Shown: one piece after another, positions 1-8,551 of the stretch | Layout of the letters: each line of letters starts with the position of its first letter | Numbering within the stretch: the first letter of the stretch is position 1 | Assembly (NCBI GenBank): GCA_034696485.1 | Contig: JAQIWT010001240.1 | Coordinates: 1 to 11,736 of the forward strand | DNA from: Isohypsibius dastychi | Lineage: Eukaryota; Tardigrada; Eutardigrada; Parachela; Isohypsibiidae | Reading direction: 5' to 3' | DNA length: 11,736 nt | The notes under the pieces: model-generated | Database searches by the model: none | What the model saw: the letters and a program-made list of their open reading frames with translations, nothing else | What the model was told of the DNA's origin: nothing | Translations under genes and position numbers: made by a program

Positions 1-264
1 TGCTGGTTCGCGCTTCACAATATTGACGTTTTGGATCCATGGCCGGCATGCTCATCTGATTTGAATCCGATGGAGTGCATCTGGAATTCGATGAAAGGAT
101 ACTTCCGCCGGAATCCGCCTAATTCATTTGAGGATTTAAATGAACAGATTTCTCAAGTCTTTTTTGAAGTGTGCACCAAAGAGTATTGTAGCAAACTGTA
201 CGGTGGATACATTGATACCATGGTGAACTGTATCAAAGCAAAAGGGTTGCGCATTGGTCATTAG
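1..264 (+). mobile_element. Tc1/mariner-family transposase, C-terminal remnant
   Basis: The frame is open from base 1 (the window cuts the gene on the left) to a TAG stop at 262-264, giving 87 residues. Residues around 15-30 carry the signature DLNPMECIWNSMKGYF, which corresponds to the SPDLNPIE..W..lK block around the last acidic catalytic residue (E) of the DDE/D transposases of the Tc1/mariner superfamily. A short basic tail follows, as in intact members. This part of the enzyme would help carry out cut-and-paste transposition at TA sites. The N-terminal DNA-binding domain and the first catalytic aspartates lie outside the window or are missing. I could not find a terminal inverted repeat to the right, so the 3' boundary of the element is unknown. 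It lies on the same strand as spatacsin, probably inside an upstream spatacsin intron. The family is secure; whether the element is active cannot be judged. Confidence 0.88.
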
Positions 265-380
265 AGTGACTTTCTTTTTAAAATTTTGATTTTATTAGTG
301 CGCGTTATTGTAAGATACGTCCCAGACTCGTGTTCGGATTGATAAAGAAATTTTTTTCTGGTTTTCATATGGTTTTCATT

Positions 381-559
381 GGCGTGAAATATAATTCAGA
401 ATTATATAGATAACCAGCTCATGAGCTTGTTTTCCTGATTATCTGGTCTGGATTATCTAGTCGCGTCACCTCGCTTCGCAGCGTTCAAAATTAGGAGCCA
501 CGGAATATAATTATTTCAAATAATTCGTTCAGATAATCTATTTTTGTAACGGGCCATTG
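381..559 (+). repeat. 179-bp interspersed repeat, copy A (MITE-like)
   Basis: The copy begins GGCGTGAAATATAATTC and ends near GGGCCATTG. It is repeated in the same orientation at 627-805 with the same length and only scattered substitutions. Internal symmetry includes an AATTCAGAATT-type palindrome, AGCTCATGAGCT, and a GATTATCTG block whose reverse complement CAGATAATC lies near the end, so the transcript could fold. There is no coding potential. The size and internal inverted repeats fit a small non-autonomous element, but clear terminal inverted repeats or target duplications were not found. Confidence 0.75.
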
Positions 560-626
560 GGACATTACAAAGATCGATTATTTAAATAATTATTATCCTG
601 ATTATATTTTCTAAAAATCACCAATT

Positions 627-805
627 GGCGTGAAATATAATTCTGAATTATATAAATAACCCGCTCATGAGCTGGTTTTCCTGATTATCTGGTCTGGATC
701 ATCCGGTCGCCTCACCTCGCCTCACACCGCTCGAAATTGGGAACCACGGAATATAATTATTTCAAATAATTCATTCAGATAATCTATCTTTGTAATGTGC
801 CATTG
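627..805 (+). repeat. 179-bp interspersed repeat, copy B (MITE-like)
   Basis: This is the direct copy of 381-559, starting GGCGTGAAATATAATTC and ending TGTGCCATTG. It starts 246 bp after copy A, leaving 67 bp of unrelated AT-rich spacer. The two copies differ by point substitutions but have equal length, which fits an older tandem or double insertion rather than a recent sequence artefact. Confidence 0.75.
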
Positions 806-892
806 ATGTTTTGGAATTTCTAAGAAATTATAATTATGATACTTGTGGTATTTGCTGGTTTTGATTTTGGTTTTTAAAATTTGGATTTTTAG

Positions 893-3800
893 ATTCCGGA
901 TGCGAGCGGCACTATAAACACCTTGCGGGATACTTTTATTGACCTTTTCAAAAACGGCTCGGAAATTGTCAGCTGTGTCACCGATGACCTTGTCGACGCC
1001 ACGAATTCCATTGTTGCATCCTCTACATTATATCCAGCTTCTTGGGAAGCTTCTTCCTTTTGGACGTTGGTCAACCAATTCAACGAACTATTCGACATTC
1101 CTCTACCACTAAACTACCTCACAATCTGCGCGGAAAATAACGAGTGGCTAAACTTTCTGGTTTACTGCGAATTATTCCAGTATCCCCTGTCCGTAATCGC
1201 ACCGGTTATCAATCAGTTCATATCCGGGAAAATCTGACATTGATTATTCAAATCATGAAAAACACCCGGAAGAACCCGGTTCATGGAGAACATGTTGAGG
1301 GAGCTCACCGGAATATCAGAAGTACATTGTACCAGCGAATTGGCGTACTTGCTGGTTCGGATAGAACCACAAGCGCTAGTAGCGATGATGAGCTGCAGTT
1401 TCTGTCGAAAAGCGATGGGTATGAACAAAGTGGAAAAAGTGCGGATAGCTTGGTTACTGTGCTGATGACAGCACAAAAATCACTTCATCCATGGAAGGAA
1501 CTGATCAGCTATTCGTTGGAACTGAAAGCACCGATATACGTCATGATTGCTGCAAGCGAGCCGGGAGTTGACCAACTCGTCTGCATTTGTACTTTGCTGT
1601 ATATATCGCTGAATGTGAGTGGATATTAGAGATGTAGTTTTATTTACATATGTAATGTACATCTGTATTTACATACGTTTTATTTACACAGTAATGATGG
1701 TGTGTATTTGAGTGTGTTTTCAATTTGTTTGTATATAAATTGTATTTTATTCCGAATTCAGTTGTATTTTAGTTGTGTTTTAATTTTATATTTATTGAAT
1801 TTGAACTGTATATTAATTGTATCTGAATTTTGTTTTAGTCGGATTTTAATTGTATTTTAGTTGTGTTTTAGTTCTGTTGTTATTGGTCTTGAATCGTATT
1901 TGAATTCCAACTGCATGTATTCGATTGTATTTAATGACCTTTATGTCGTAGGACCATGACCAGCATGCTTTCAACGACACAAAAATCCAGAAAACTCTAC
2001 GGGACTATCATTGGAAACTGAATGATTTTGAGGAGTTATCGGAATTGTTACTTCAGAGTCGGAAGTTACGTGGACTGGCCATTGCAGCGCAGTTGGTCAC
2101 TTCCACCGTGTCGGTTGTTTTTCAATTTCTGGATGTGGCGGCGGATATTGAAGATCGAGAAAGTGGCCAGATTATTCTGCAAAAGATGAAAAAACTGAGT
2201 AATACGGTACAGAAAGCTGTCGGGCCGAGCGAGAAAAATAAACCGGATGATTTGGAAAATCCAAAATGGGCCACCGGATATGGATTAGGCATTCTGACGA
2301 AACTGATGGCGCGTTTGAAGAGAGCTTATCAAGTTGGATGGCGGTCGGTTTTGGTGATTGTGAAAGAGAGCAATTTATTGAAATCTGTCGAGAAACTCAT
2401 TGAAACAAGGGAAGGAAATAGTTTAGTTGAAGATGCTCGGAGTTTGTCTCATGCGGTGCAGTTTGACGCCAGCAGGTGATCTGCATTGTGACCTTTCGAC
2501 AAAATGTGGTGATCTTTAGGTGTTTATATGCAGGATTTCGGAGCTGAAATCTTTACTGCAAAGTTTCCAGCAGTCGGTTATTTGGAAAGTAGAGGACTTC
2601 CGGATGGAAGTTTGGAGTGCCATTTACAAGCGGATTCACATTGAGTTGTCAGAAAGACAGTCAACGGAAGAAGTTATGGTGATGCTACAGGATGTAGCTA
2701 GGTCGTTACGATCAGCTGCGGAGAAGTGTGTATTGCACACTATCTTATGGAAGCTGGATGATACCGATGTTAGTTTTGCGGAAGCTTGGAATGCCTAGAT
2801 TGAGTTTGGGCTTTTGACTGGTCTGATGTTGGAAGAGTAGATGGGATGACCCTCTCATTGGAGCTGGATCACCGGAAGTAAGATTCTTGGGTCGACGGCA
2901 AATTATTTTTGAAGTGCGCACCCATGTTCCGATTTCAAATATTTAGTTCATTAATTTTGTTAATTATTTGTTTATAAATCTAGTTCTTAATAATTATTAC
3001 AAATCATAAATAAATGATGATTATTGTGTAATTGGTTATCAAATTACTTATTAAATTATTAGTTATTAAAATAGTAAATGTACAACTCGTATTGGAGGAA
3101 GGGAGTTGCTTCAGAATTTATTCTTTCAGAGTTAAGGAATAATTAAATTCAGAATGAACGCTCTGAACGCTTAATTCTGAGTGAGGAAACTAATTCTGAG
3201 TTTGGTCGAAACAAACTCCGAAACTCAGAAATAAGGGCTCTTAATTCTGAGTGACAGAATTAAGGCTCACGTGTTTTCGGTCCACCTTCATCACACGTGT
3301 TTTCGGTCCACCTTCATCAGATAATGAAGTAATAGATCAACGGGGAGACCATGCTGCTTCAGTCAATTTGCCCGTCAATTTGGTCCACATGCCTCGTTCA
3401 TAGTCTCCTACTCAGATTGACTTGTCTTGCTTCTCGCTTCTACGGCTAAAGTGGTTGTTGTGCTTTTCATCCCGAATGCTATTCGATTATTTGTGGACGT
3501 CCCGTCTTCCCATCTCATATCAGACATTGGATTTTGTGAGAAAATAGTTCAGCTGTTTATCTGTGCCATTGGCAGGACAGAAAACTGAAGCAGAGGGCTG
3601 CAATCAATGTCGCAATCACGATCGCTACCTGGAATTCAAATTCTGGTTGTTTCCCTCCAGAAACTGATGCCTTTCTACGGGAGATCGGAGCTGTACAACC
3701 AGGAATTTTTTGAATGTTATTCTCTCATTTTGGAATGAAGGTTTTACTGGATTTCTCTCATGTCACCATTGATACTTAATCGTGAATATGGATGCCGTAC

Positions 3801-6800
3801 TCGCGTCCTACAGTGCTCAGAAATAGCGCCACTCAGATTTAGTTGAAATAAGCTCTAAATTTAATTATTTCTTAACTCTGAAAGAATAAACTCTGAAGCA
3901 ACTCCCTTCCTCTGTTACTTTTCAATATTATTTAGTTATTTTAAGTTTAACCCATTAGTGGCCGTTGGTGATTTAAATCAACAGCAGTTCCCCGAATTAT
4001 TGTGAGATCTGTGATAAACTTAGGGAACTTTTGATTTCGGATTCGGTAAATCCAAACCTTGTACTACCGCTACGCAATTTTCAGAAGTTTTCTGGCATCA
4101 GTTTCAAAGTTGAAAAAATCAATCGACAAGGGGCATCTAAAGTGGGTTAGGTTCGACGATCTAGAACTTGACAATTATTCGATGGACAAATCTTACAAAA
4201 TTAAGTTAGATTCATCGACAATGATAATGGGCATATAAAATCAGTTGGAGATAAATGATCGAAAAACTATCGAGTTTTTTGACTTCATTCGTCGCTGGTG
4301 ATTTAAATCACCACTGGCCACTGAGAGGTATGAAAGTGCGGTCCCATTTTTTCAGTCTGGTCGGTGGGTCAGCTGGGCATTTGTGCTGCCCAGCTCTGAG
4401 CGAGACGGGGAGATCAGACAAACACGATTACATCACAAGAGATTTGTAAAGAAGACAATACAGGCCTATTCAATGATCTTATCTGGATCAAGCCGCCCGA
4501 ATGGTTGTTTCGCATTTGGGCAGCTGTCTGCTGGGGCGACTTGTGAGGGCCAGCCGAACAGATTCCTTCCGTCGAAATGGTTCAGAATTTGTGGAAGAAC
4601 GACAAAAATGCGAATAGTGTAACTACACAGGTTTGGAAGATTATGATGAATCATAACCTTTCCTGGAGTACGATGTCTTTCGTATGAACATATTCGCGGC
4701 AATTGCAAGAAAACCTTAGAATGGGCAACCGATTCTCTCTGCCTCTCAGTCACCAGCCGGCCAAATCTGTTCCCGCGAGTGGCCACTGGTGACTTAAATC
4801 ACCACTCAAAAAAACATACTTGTACCTGACCTAATTTTTTGAAAATAAATACATGATCAAGATGAATTTTTATAAGGTACAAGCATAGGACACGATCCCG
4901 CCACAAGCAGCTTAGCCCACGATTCCGCCAGGCCCCCAGCCCTGCTCTGGGGGTCGTTTGGGGGAATGGAATCATCAGACCTCCGCCCAACTGGAGTTTG
5001 ATAAATCGACCAATCCGAAATTTGCCCAGTTGGGCGGAGGGCTGATGATTCCATTCCCCCAACGATCCCCCATAGCAGGGCTGGGGGCCTGGCGGAATCG
5101 TGGGCTAAGCTGCTTGTGGCGGGATCGTGTCCTATGCTTGTAGTTTTGGAAATTTCAGAGAAATCGGACCATTTTGAAGGGTAGCGGCCACTAATGGGTT
5201 AACTTTGTTTTATTATTCTTAGACTGATCTCCAGAACCAGCTTCTTCAGCTTGGAAAACTGAACCTGGCTGAATTTACAACTCCCCATGACAGCTTGTCA
5301 CCACAAACTCAGCGGGATCAGCTGATTACCAACATGATTGCTTACATTATCAAACAAGGAAATTTATCATTGGCCGCTCGTCTAAGTACGGTTCTTGGTT
5401 ACCTGCATGCCGATCTTGATGCAATCTGCGCATCATTGGCTCTTGCAAAGGGCATTATCAGAACCGAAAATTTGCCGACATGGATTGAATGGAATCACCC
5501 GCAAATCCAGTCTGTCAAATAATCCGGAAGTGGAAGACGAGATTGGGGCCTGTATTCGAGGAATATATGGATTGTGCAACTTGGGGAAAGACGTCGTTTT
5601 GGCCATTATTGACAACTACTGTTTTGCCAAACTTTTACAGGTGAAAACGAACATCCATTTTTTTGTTCAGTTTAGTGGTGAATCATTTTAATTTTTGCCA
5701 TCATAATTTTCAGTATTTTTGAACTAGTTTAATTAATTTGTAACATTTTAATTTTTAATATTTTTTATTTTTTATTGAAATATTTTAGTCACGGTAAGTT
5801 TGTTCTTCATTTATTATGGTAGAAATTTTATGAATAAAATGACAATGGTGTTTTTGGTGTTTAGGTGAATTTTGATGACATGCTTCACTTCAGTACAAAC
5901 CATATTTTGGAGCATCTTTACGCGATTCCCTCAACTCAGCGTCTTTCCCTAGCACGTCGATGTCTGATTTCGTTCAGAGCTCCGACCGCAGAAGTGACCA
6001 GCTTTATTGCGGACTATGTCATCGGTATTCCTCGACGAGGATTGGAAGATCCAAACTGCGATGTTCGCCAGCTGGGAGATAGCATCAAACCGTACTTGGA
6101 AGTTGCAATTGATTTGAATGCTATGGGAAATCATTTGGTCGATGCTAGTCATGCTGCACTTTTGTCTGGGAAGAGCGAGACGGAGGATGGACTCCGTGAT
6201 TTCAGACTTCCGGTCGAACTTTTAATTGCCGCTCACCAAGTCTTTACGGTAGCGGGCTCTCTTGAAGGTTGGTCATTTGCATCTGATGTTCTTTTGGTTA
6301 GGGAATCATTTAATTCTTCAAATTTTAGTTTCCATTAATTTATCTATTATTTGTTTTATTTTAGTTTCTAAGATTTTGATTTTCATTAGATTGTTTTCAA
6401 TTTATCACATTCACTTAAGGACAAGAGGGAATGAGTTTTATCGTGTTGGGGAAAACGACCAGGTGCGCGCAGTGGAAATGTTTTCCGCATCACATTAAAA
6501 ATAACAAACAGTCAAGGGTTCATTTTATTTGAATATGCATACGTTTTTTGCGCGCGGTGCACACTTGACCTTTGGCGGGCGCAAAACCGATAAAACTTTG
6601 ACCGCCAAACTAAACTCTTTAATTTTCTTTGATTGAAGATTTTTCGAGCTTATTCACTAAATTAGAGTTAATACTTGATTTCCGACGCTGGAAATTTCGA
6701 CACGTTGAGAAGTTTTTCTAAAATTTGAATTTGAAATTTTCAAACTGATATAACTCACGAACCGAGCAACGAATCCATTCAATGTTCTCCGGGAATATGT

Positions 6801-8469
6801 GGCTTTGCATGGGCTATTGAATGCAATCAAAAAAACTTGAATTGCAAAATATTCAACAGTTTAATTTTGCATCCGCAATTTGACTTCAGTGAAACTGGAG
6901 AGAGAAAGTGAGGAAATGAAAGTGGCGTCCACTTCATTTAGGACGGCCCTCTGCCGGCCTTTTGTCTTTCTCCCCCTTTCGAGCATTCTTCTAGAAACAC
7001 AATGAGATCTTATCACCCTTCATGCAAATGATCAATTTGCCGACAGCGGTCAAGAAGAAGACATTTCGCCACTAGAGGCGCTCAATGCAGCGTACTACCT
7101 AGCATCAGATCGAAGTCCTTCCGGGTAACTCAATTTAAAAATTCCACAAAATTCCCGCGCCTTTGCCAGACATACGTTTGTGTGTGTAATCACCTCCTCT
7201 ATCCGATGGAATCAGAAAAACCAAAAACGTTTGCTACCCAAAACTCATTCCCTCTTGTCCTTAATGTTTTTTTGTGTTTGATTTTATATTATTACCTTTT
7301 TATTCGTTCCCCCTTCCTTTCAAGCCTTGCTGGATTAATTACTTCTTGCAAAGGAGTTGCAAAATCAGCAGCCAGTCATGGGGATTTCAGTTCAGTTTTG
7401 CGGATTCTCAACGGGATTGGTCGATATGCCGAACTCTGTTTTATTTTCAACTTGATTAAAGAAGCTGACCGGATGGAGCTGCTGTTCGGCCGGGGAGTTG
7501 ACAAGGATCCGAAACTGAAAGGGGCCATTTTGAATTTCCTCCGAAAATATCACCCAGATGATACGGACACTTTCGACATGCTTGCTGCTGCTTATTCGCT
7601 GTACCGCGAAATTGGCGAAACATGTTTCGGTAAGTAAAAAAGTCTGGTTGATTATTTTTATTTAATATACAATAATCCAATGAAAATAAAAGTAATTTAT
7701 TGTTTTATAATTTTCGATTTTGTAATCATATGTATTTCAATCACAGAGATCGCGCAAGATAAACTTGTGCTTTTCAAACATCGCCCGATTATTGATAATC
7801 TGGATACCCAGAATGAGCTGAAGAAAATCGTCCAATACTTTCATAGATGCGGCAAGTAATTTTTCTCGGGCGGATTGTCATCTGCGGACGGGGAAATGCA
7901 TTGAACAAGCACGTCTTGTCGCATTGCAAATTATCTTTCTGCCAACTTCGTATCTTTGAACAACCCATCCGGATTCGTGTGCTCACATCCGCGATTCGCC
8001 GAAGCTTATATCTACGCTCAGGTGATTTTGCGATAGAGATTAAAAATAACCTTTGAAATATTCGCCATGTTATAAATTATCTTGTAAATTCTTGTTTAGA
8101 ATATTTTTTTTAATTGTTTTTTGTTAAATTTTGTTGAATTATATCTCATTTTAGGCTTATTCAATAACTGATGAATGGGCTGACGCTGTATACAAGAATG
8201 ATGTCATCAATGGCGACGTTCGGTATCTCCAGGATTTTAACATCAAATATCCCGTTTCAATTCCACTTGTTGCGGAAATCAGTAAAAGGTATCTGATTGA
8301 TTCTGGGAAACCTCCGACGGCGCCGATTTATATGAAGAAGTTGCTCCGTCAAATTAATGATATTGAAGTGACCTTCAAATTGGCCAATGATTTGAGCCTG
8401 AACGATTTGTCCATGGAGCTACTTCAAGTTGACGATGGGGCTTTTTTGCGAGACGTGGTCAAAATATGA
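893..8469 (+). CDS. SPG11: Spatacsin, C-terminal ~1,090 residues (5' partial, frame disrupted)
   Basis: Spatacsin works with spastizin and the AP-5 adaptor at late endosomes/lysosomes, in lysosome reformation and sorting. Proposed exons: 893-1614, 1952-2475, 2534-2878, 5223-5640, 5865-6267, 7354-7629, 7747-8021, 8155-8469; phases join correctly except at the lesions below. Family matches include HPWKELISYSLELKAP (1491 on), LLIAAHQVFTVAGSLEG (exon 5), ILNGIGRYAELCFIFNLI (exon 6), the C-x(n)-ALQIIFL stretch of exon 7, and EWADAVYKNDVINGDVRYL plus the C-terminus in exon 8. These follow the order of the human Spatacsin_C region. The first half of the protein would lie left of the window. The frame is broken near 1227 (-1), 2796-2803 (stop plus shift), 2878 (donor lacks a G), 5500-5520 (+1), 7845 (+1) and 7955 (-1). 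Identity is very secure; function as a gene is uncertain, since it is either a decaying copy or a sequence with indel errors. Splice coordinates come from GT/AG and phase only. Confidence 0.88.
1615..1951 (+). repeat. Spatacsin intron with degenerate T-rich minisatellite
   Basis: The donor GTGAGT (1615-1620) and acceptor GTCGTAG (ending 1951) bound this 337-bp intron between phase-0 codons. From about 1740 to 1885 it is made of degenerate TTGTATTTTAGTTGTGTTTTA units: two exact 21-bp copies stand at 1762-1782 and 1850-1870, with diverged versions between. Each unit contains TTTTAG, so the array presents many weak decoy acceptors ahead of the true one. Confidence 0.7.
3095..3912. mobile_element. 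818-bp non-autonomous element with 59-bp terminal inverted repeats
   Basis: The left end 3095-3153 begins GAGGAAGGGAGTTGCTTCAG. Its reverse complement forms the right end 3854-3912, with about 56 of 59 positions matching. The interior has no usable reading frame. Near the left end there is an array of diverged AATTCTGAG/CTCAGAATT units in both orientations (about 3120-3265), including a TCTGAGTTT...AAACTCAGA hairpin at 3196-3230, and an exact 26-bp tandem repeat. No clear target-site duplication is visible at the junctions, so the superfamily is not assigned. It sits 38 bp left of the next element. Confidence 0.8.
3268..3319 (+). repeat. 26-bp exact tandem duplication
   Basis: Two identical adjacent copies, 3268-3293 and 3294-3319, each begin CACGTGTTTTCGG and end CTTCATCA. 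The unit carries a CACGTG E-box-type palindrome. It lies inside the 818-bp inverted-repeat element, so it is probably an internal duplication of that element. Confidence 0.9.
4307..4793. mobile_element. 487-bp inner TTAA-flanked inverted-repeat segment
   Basis: TTAA stands at 4303-4306 and 4794-4797. Reading inward, the left end is ATCACCACTGGCCACTG and the right end (reverse complement) is GTCACCAGTGGCCACTC, which are near-matching inverted repeats. Both junctions lie within the TGGTGAYTTAAATCACCA palindrome. The ends resemble the subterminal AGTGGCC..TTGGTGATTTAAATCA part of the host element, so this may be a related nested insertion or an internal duplication of subterminal repeats. No coding sequence is recognised. 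Confidence 0.55.
4878..5142. repeat. Long GC-rich inverted repeat, 117-bp arms with 31-nt loop
   Basis: Left arm 4878-4994 and right arm 5026-5142 are reverse complements over their full 117 bp apart from two substitutions and a one-base gap on each side. The loop is 4995-5025. The arms begin TACAAGCATAGGACACGATC and end CCTCCGCCCAACTGG, and are much richer in GC than the surroundings. An RNA read through either strand would fold into a nearly perfect 117-bp duplex. It lies within the piggyBac-like element in a spatacsin intron, so host-gene transcription would include it. It could be a foldback insertion or a source of small RNAs. The structure is certain; the role is not known. Confidence 0.92.
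6268..7353. other. 1.1-kb spatacsin intron, no gene recognised
   Basis: The donor GTTGGT follows ...GSLEG and the acceptor TTGCAAAG precedes GVAKSAASHG; phase 1 on both sides joins correctly, and the protein reads straight across relative to the family. The interior is AT-rich on the left, with a small hairpin (TTTGGCGG at 6571-6578 against CCGCCAAA at 6602-6609) beside a GCGCGC-rich patch. A moderately GC-rich 6900-7130 follows. No coding sequence, terminal inverted repeats or RNA gene could be supported. Confidence 0.65.
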
Positions 8470-8551
8470 TGTGATGATTATTCTGTGATTGTTTTCTGCT
8501 GATTTTCTCCTAAGTTTCTGTATCAGCTTTTTGAATTCTGAAGGTTTAGTT
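8470..8551. other. 82-bp gap between convergent stop codons
   Basis: The spatacsin TGA (8467-8469) and the RPA1-frame TAA (8554-8552 on the minus strand) face each other across 82 bp. I see no AATAAA or ATTAAA in the 350 bp after the spatacsin stop, nor AATAAA on the minus strand in the 400 bp after the RPA1 stop. The transcripts would have to overlap or end at unusual signals. This fits a lost intergenic region with RPA1 cut short. Confidence 0.6.

Larger units (their letters stand above)
265..892. other. Non-coding AT-rich stretch, probably a spatacsin intron
   Basis: No coding potential is visible between the transposase stop and the first recognisable spatacsin exon. The stretch ends in a good splice acceptor (polyT then TTTTTAG, AG at 891-892), which makes it the 3' part of an intron whose donor lies left of the window. 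It contains the two 179-bp repeats listed separately and short AT-rich palindromes. Confidence 0.6.
3951..5198. mobile_element. 1,248-bp piggyBac-like non-autonomous element (TTAA target)
   Basis: TTAA is present immediately outside both ends (3947-3950 and 5199-5202). The left terminus CCCATTAGTGGCCG (3951-3964) is matched exactly by the reverse complement of 5185-5198. A TTAA target duplication with termini starting CCC is the hallmark of the piggyBac superfamily. There is no transposase inside, so movement would depend on an enzyme supplied elsewhere. A subterminal palindrome TGATTTAAATCA lies at 3969-3980 and recurs at 4296-4313 and, with one change, at 4787-4804. The interior holds a second TTAA-bounded segment (4307-4793) and a long GC-rich inverted repeat (4878-5142). 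Family assignment rests on termini and target only. Confidence 0.75.
2879..5222. other. 2.3-kb spatacsin intron filled with transposable elements
   Basis: This interval separates the exon ending in ...LELDHRK (donor about 2878) from the exon starting TDLQNQLLQ (acceptor TTCTTAG, AG at 5221-5222). 2900-3094 is AT-rich and empty. 3095-3912 is an inverted-repeat element. 3951-5198 is a TTAA-flanked piggyBac-like element. The open frames in 4255-5143 are short, overlap on both strands, match no family I recognise, and mirror the inverted repeat, so none is called as a gene. Confidence 0.7.

Noticed and set aside
4146-4166. GGTTCGA followed by CGATCT, resembling a tRNA B box
   Set aside because: The sequence departs from GGTTCGANTCC at the end, and no A box, acceptor stem or cloverleaf could be built around it.
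4255-5143. Several 60-106-codon frames on both strands
   Set aside because: They lie in non-autonomous transposon sequence; those in 4799-5143 mirror each other because of the inverted repeat. None shows a conserved motif.
6262-6498. Open frame running through the start of the 1.1-kb spatacsin intron
   Set aside because: It reads low-complexity AT-rich intron sequence; the protein match jumps cleanly from 6267 to 7354 in the right phase.
893-8469. Programmed ribosomal frameshifting or non-standard genetic code as an explanation for the broken frames
   Set aside because: The shifts go in both directions at unrelated motifs in two genes, the stops involve TAG, TAA and TGA, and spatacsin itself ends in a normal TGA. 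No common slippery site is seen.
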